Shown here one piece after another: positions 63,858 through 64,000 of a stretch of DNA of 64,000 nucleotides. The notes below the pieces were generated by a model. It was not told the DNA's origin, searched no databases, and saw only the letters and a list, made by a program, of their open reading frames with translations. Origin of the DNA: Vandiemenella viatica (taxonomy: Eukaryota > Arthropoda > Insecta > Orthoptera > Morabidae); contig CM061921.1 in the NCBI GenBank assembly GCA_031002005.1, forward strand, positions 179,560,935 through 179,624,934, in the 5' to 3' direction. Position 1 is the first letter of the stretch, and every line of letters starts with the position of its first letter. A program made the translations under genes and the position numbers.

Positions 63858-64000
63858 TTTCGAAGGTACAGAGTTCCAGCTTTTGTCGCAATTTTTCGTT
63901 GATATTGAAGTCAGATACGTCATGGCATGAAGGATTTAAGACAAGTGGGGGGTCAATCACTAAGAACCGCTTGGATTGGGAGATCCTGTGGATGTGCCGT
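63858..64000 (-). pseudogene. Older LINE fragment, continuation
   Basis: On the minus strand the frame reads DPPLVLNPSCHDVSDFNINE, then KLRQKLELCTFETSTY up to the target duplication of copy C, where the fragment at 57642 continues HQHIEDPTTGHPGF. It runs off the window end. Which reverse transcriptase clade it belongs to cannot be decided from this piece. Confidence 0.45.

Overview
The window looks like a stretch of a large, transposon-rich insect genome. It is AT-rich and intron-bearing, and nearly every recognisable protein is a piece of a mobile element. The repeat mix is typical of arthropods: CR1/L2-like LINEs with a (TGTAGA)n 3' tail, I-group LINEs carrying RNase H, mariner, Tc1, hAT and PIF/Harbinger DNA elements, a Polinton-type polymerase scrap and tRNA-headed SINEs. 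An orthopteroid insect is a guess from repeat flavour only. There is no bacterial operon, rRNA, CRISPR array or convincing functional tRNA.

Layout. 1-5.9 kb: a GC-rich leader with internal repeats, then a degraded CR1-like LINE (copy 1). 5.9-6.3 kb: a short chimera of that leader with the LINE 3' tail. 7.25-11.8 kb: CR1-like copy 2, with five 5'UTR tandem monomers and long open reverse transcriptase segments. 12.3 kb: a Polinton-type DNA polymerase B scrap. 13.5-14.9 kb: a likely non-transposon gene on the minus strand, with TATA box, initiator and several very short exons. 15.6-16.0 kb: a minisatellite. 16.1-16.7 kb: a fold-back Tc1/mariner derivative. 17.3-18.2 kb: an unrecognised decayed coding region. 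18.9-20.6 kb: a mariner split by a hAT-type MITE.

20.6-32.3 kb: CR1-like copy 3, split twice, first by a PIF/Harbinger element (MADF gene plus transposase start, 22.1-25.1 kb) and then by a 6.3-kb I-group LINE (copy A, minus strand, 10-bp target duplication). 33.0-35.2 kb: an element with GC-rich terminal inverted repeats containing an A-tailed LINE fragment. 35.4-40.8 kb: hAT transposase remnant, LINE 3' ends, a TA-flanked MITE, SINEs and a 548-bp hAT. 41.1-42.4 kb: a hAT inside a hAT, each with a perfect 8-bp target duplication. 42.58-42.70 kb: a GC-rich open exon ending in a clean splice donor, probably the first coding exon of a host gene.

43.3-49.4 kb: the best-preserved I-group LINE (copy B, minus strand). 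49.4-54 kb: SINEs, a CR1-like endonuclease fragment, and an inverted pair of SINE-led repeats flanking a decayed cysteine-rich protein gene. 54.4-57.3 kb: two Tc1-like elements in opposite orientation. 57.65-63.85 kb: I-group LINE copy C (plus strand, 12-bp target duplication) inserted into an older LINE fragment that resumes at the window end.

How the parts work together: in each autonomous LINE, ORF1 binds RNA and ORF2 supplies endonuclease and reverse transcriptase for target-primed insertion. The SINEs and the leader-tail chimera would depend on such machinery, and the MITEs on transposases supplied elsewhere. Almost all copies carry stops and frameshifts. Only the 13.9-14.9 kb gene and the 42.6 kb exon are plausible host genes. 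Element names rest on recalled family motifs, not on searches.
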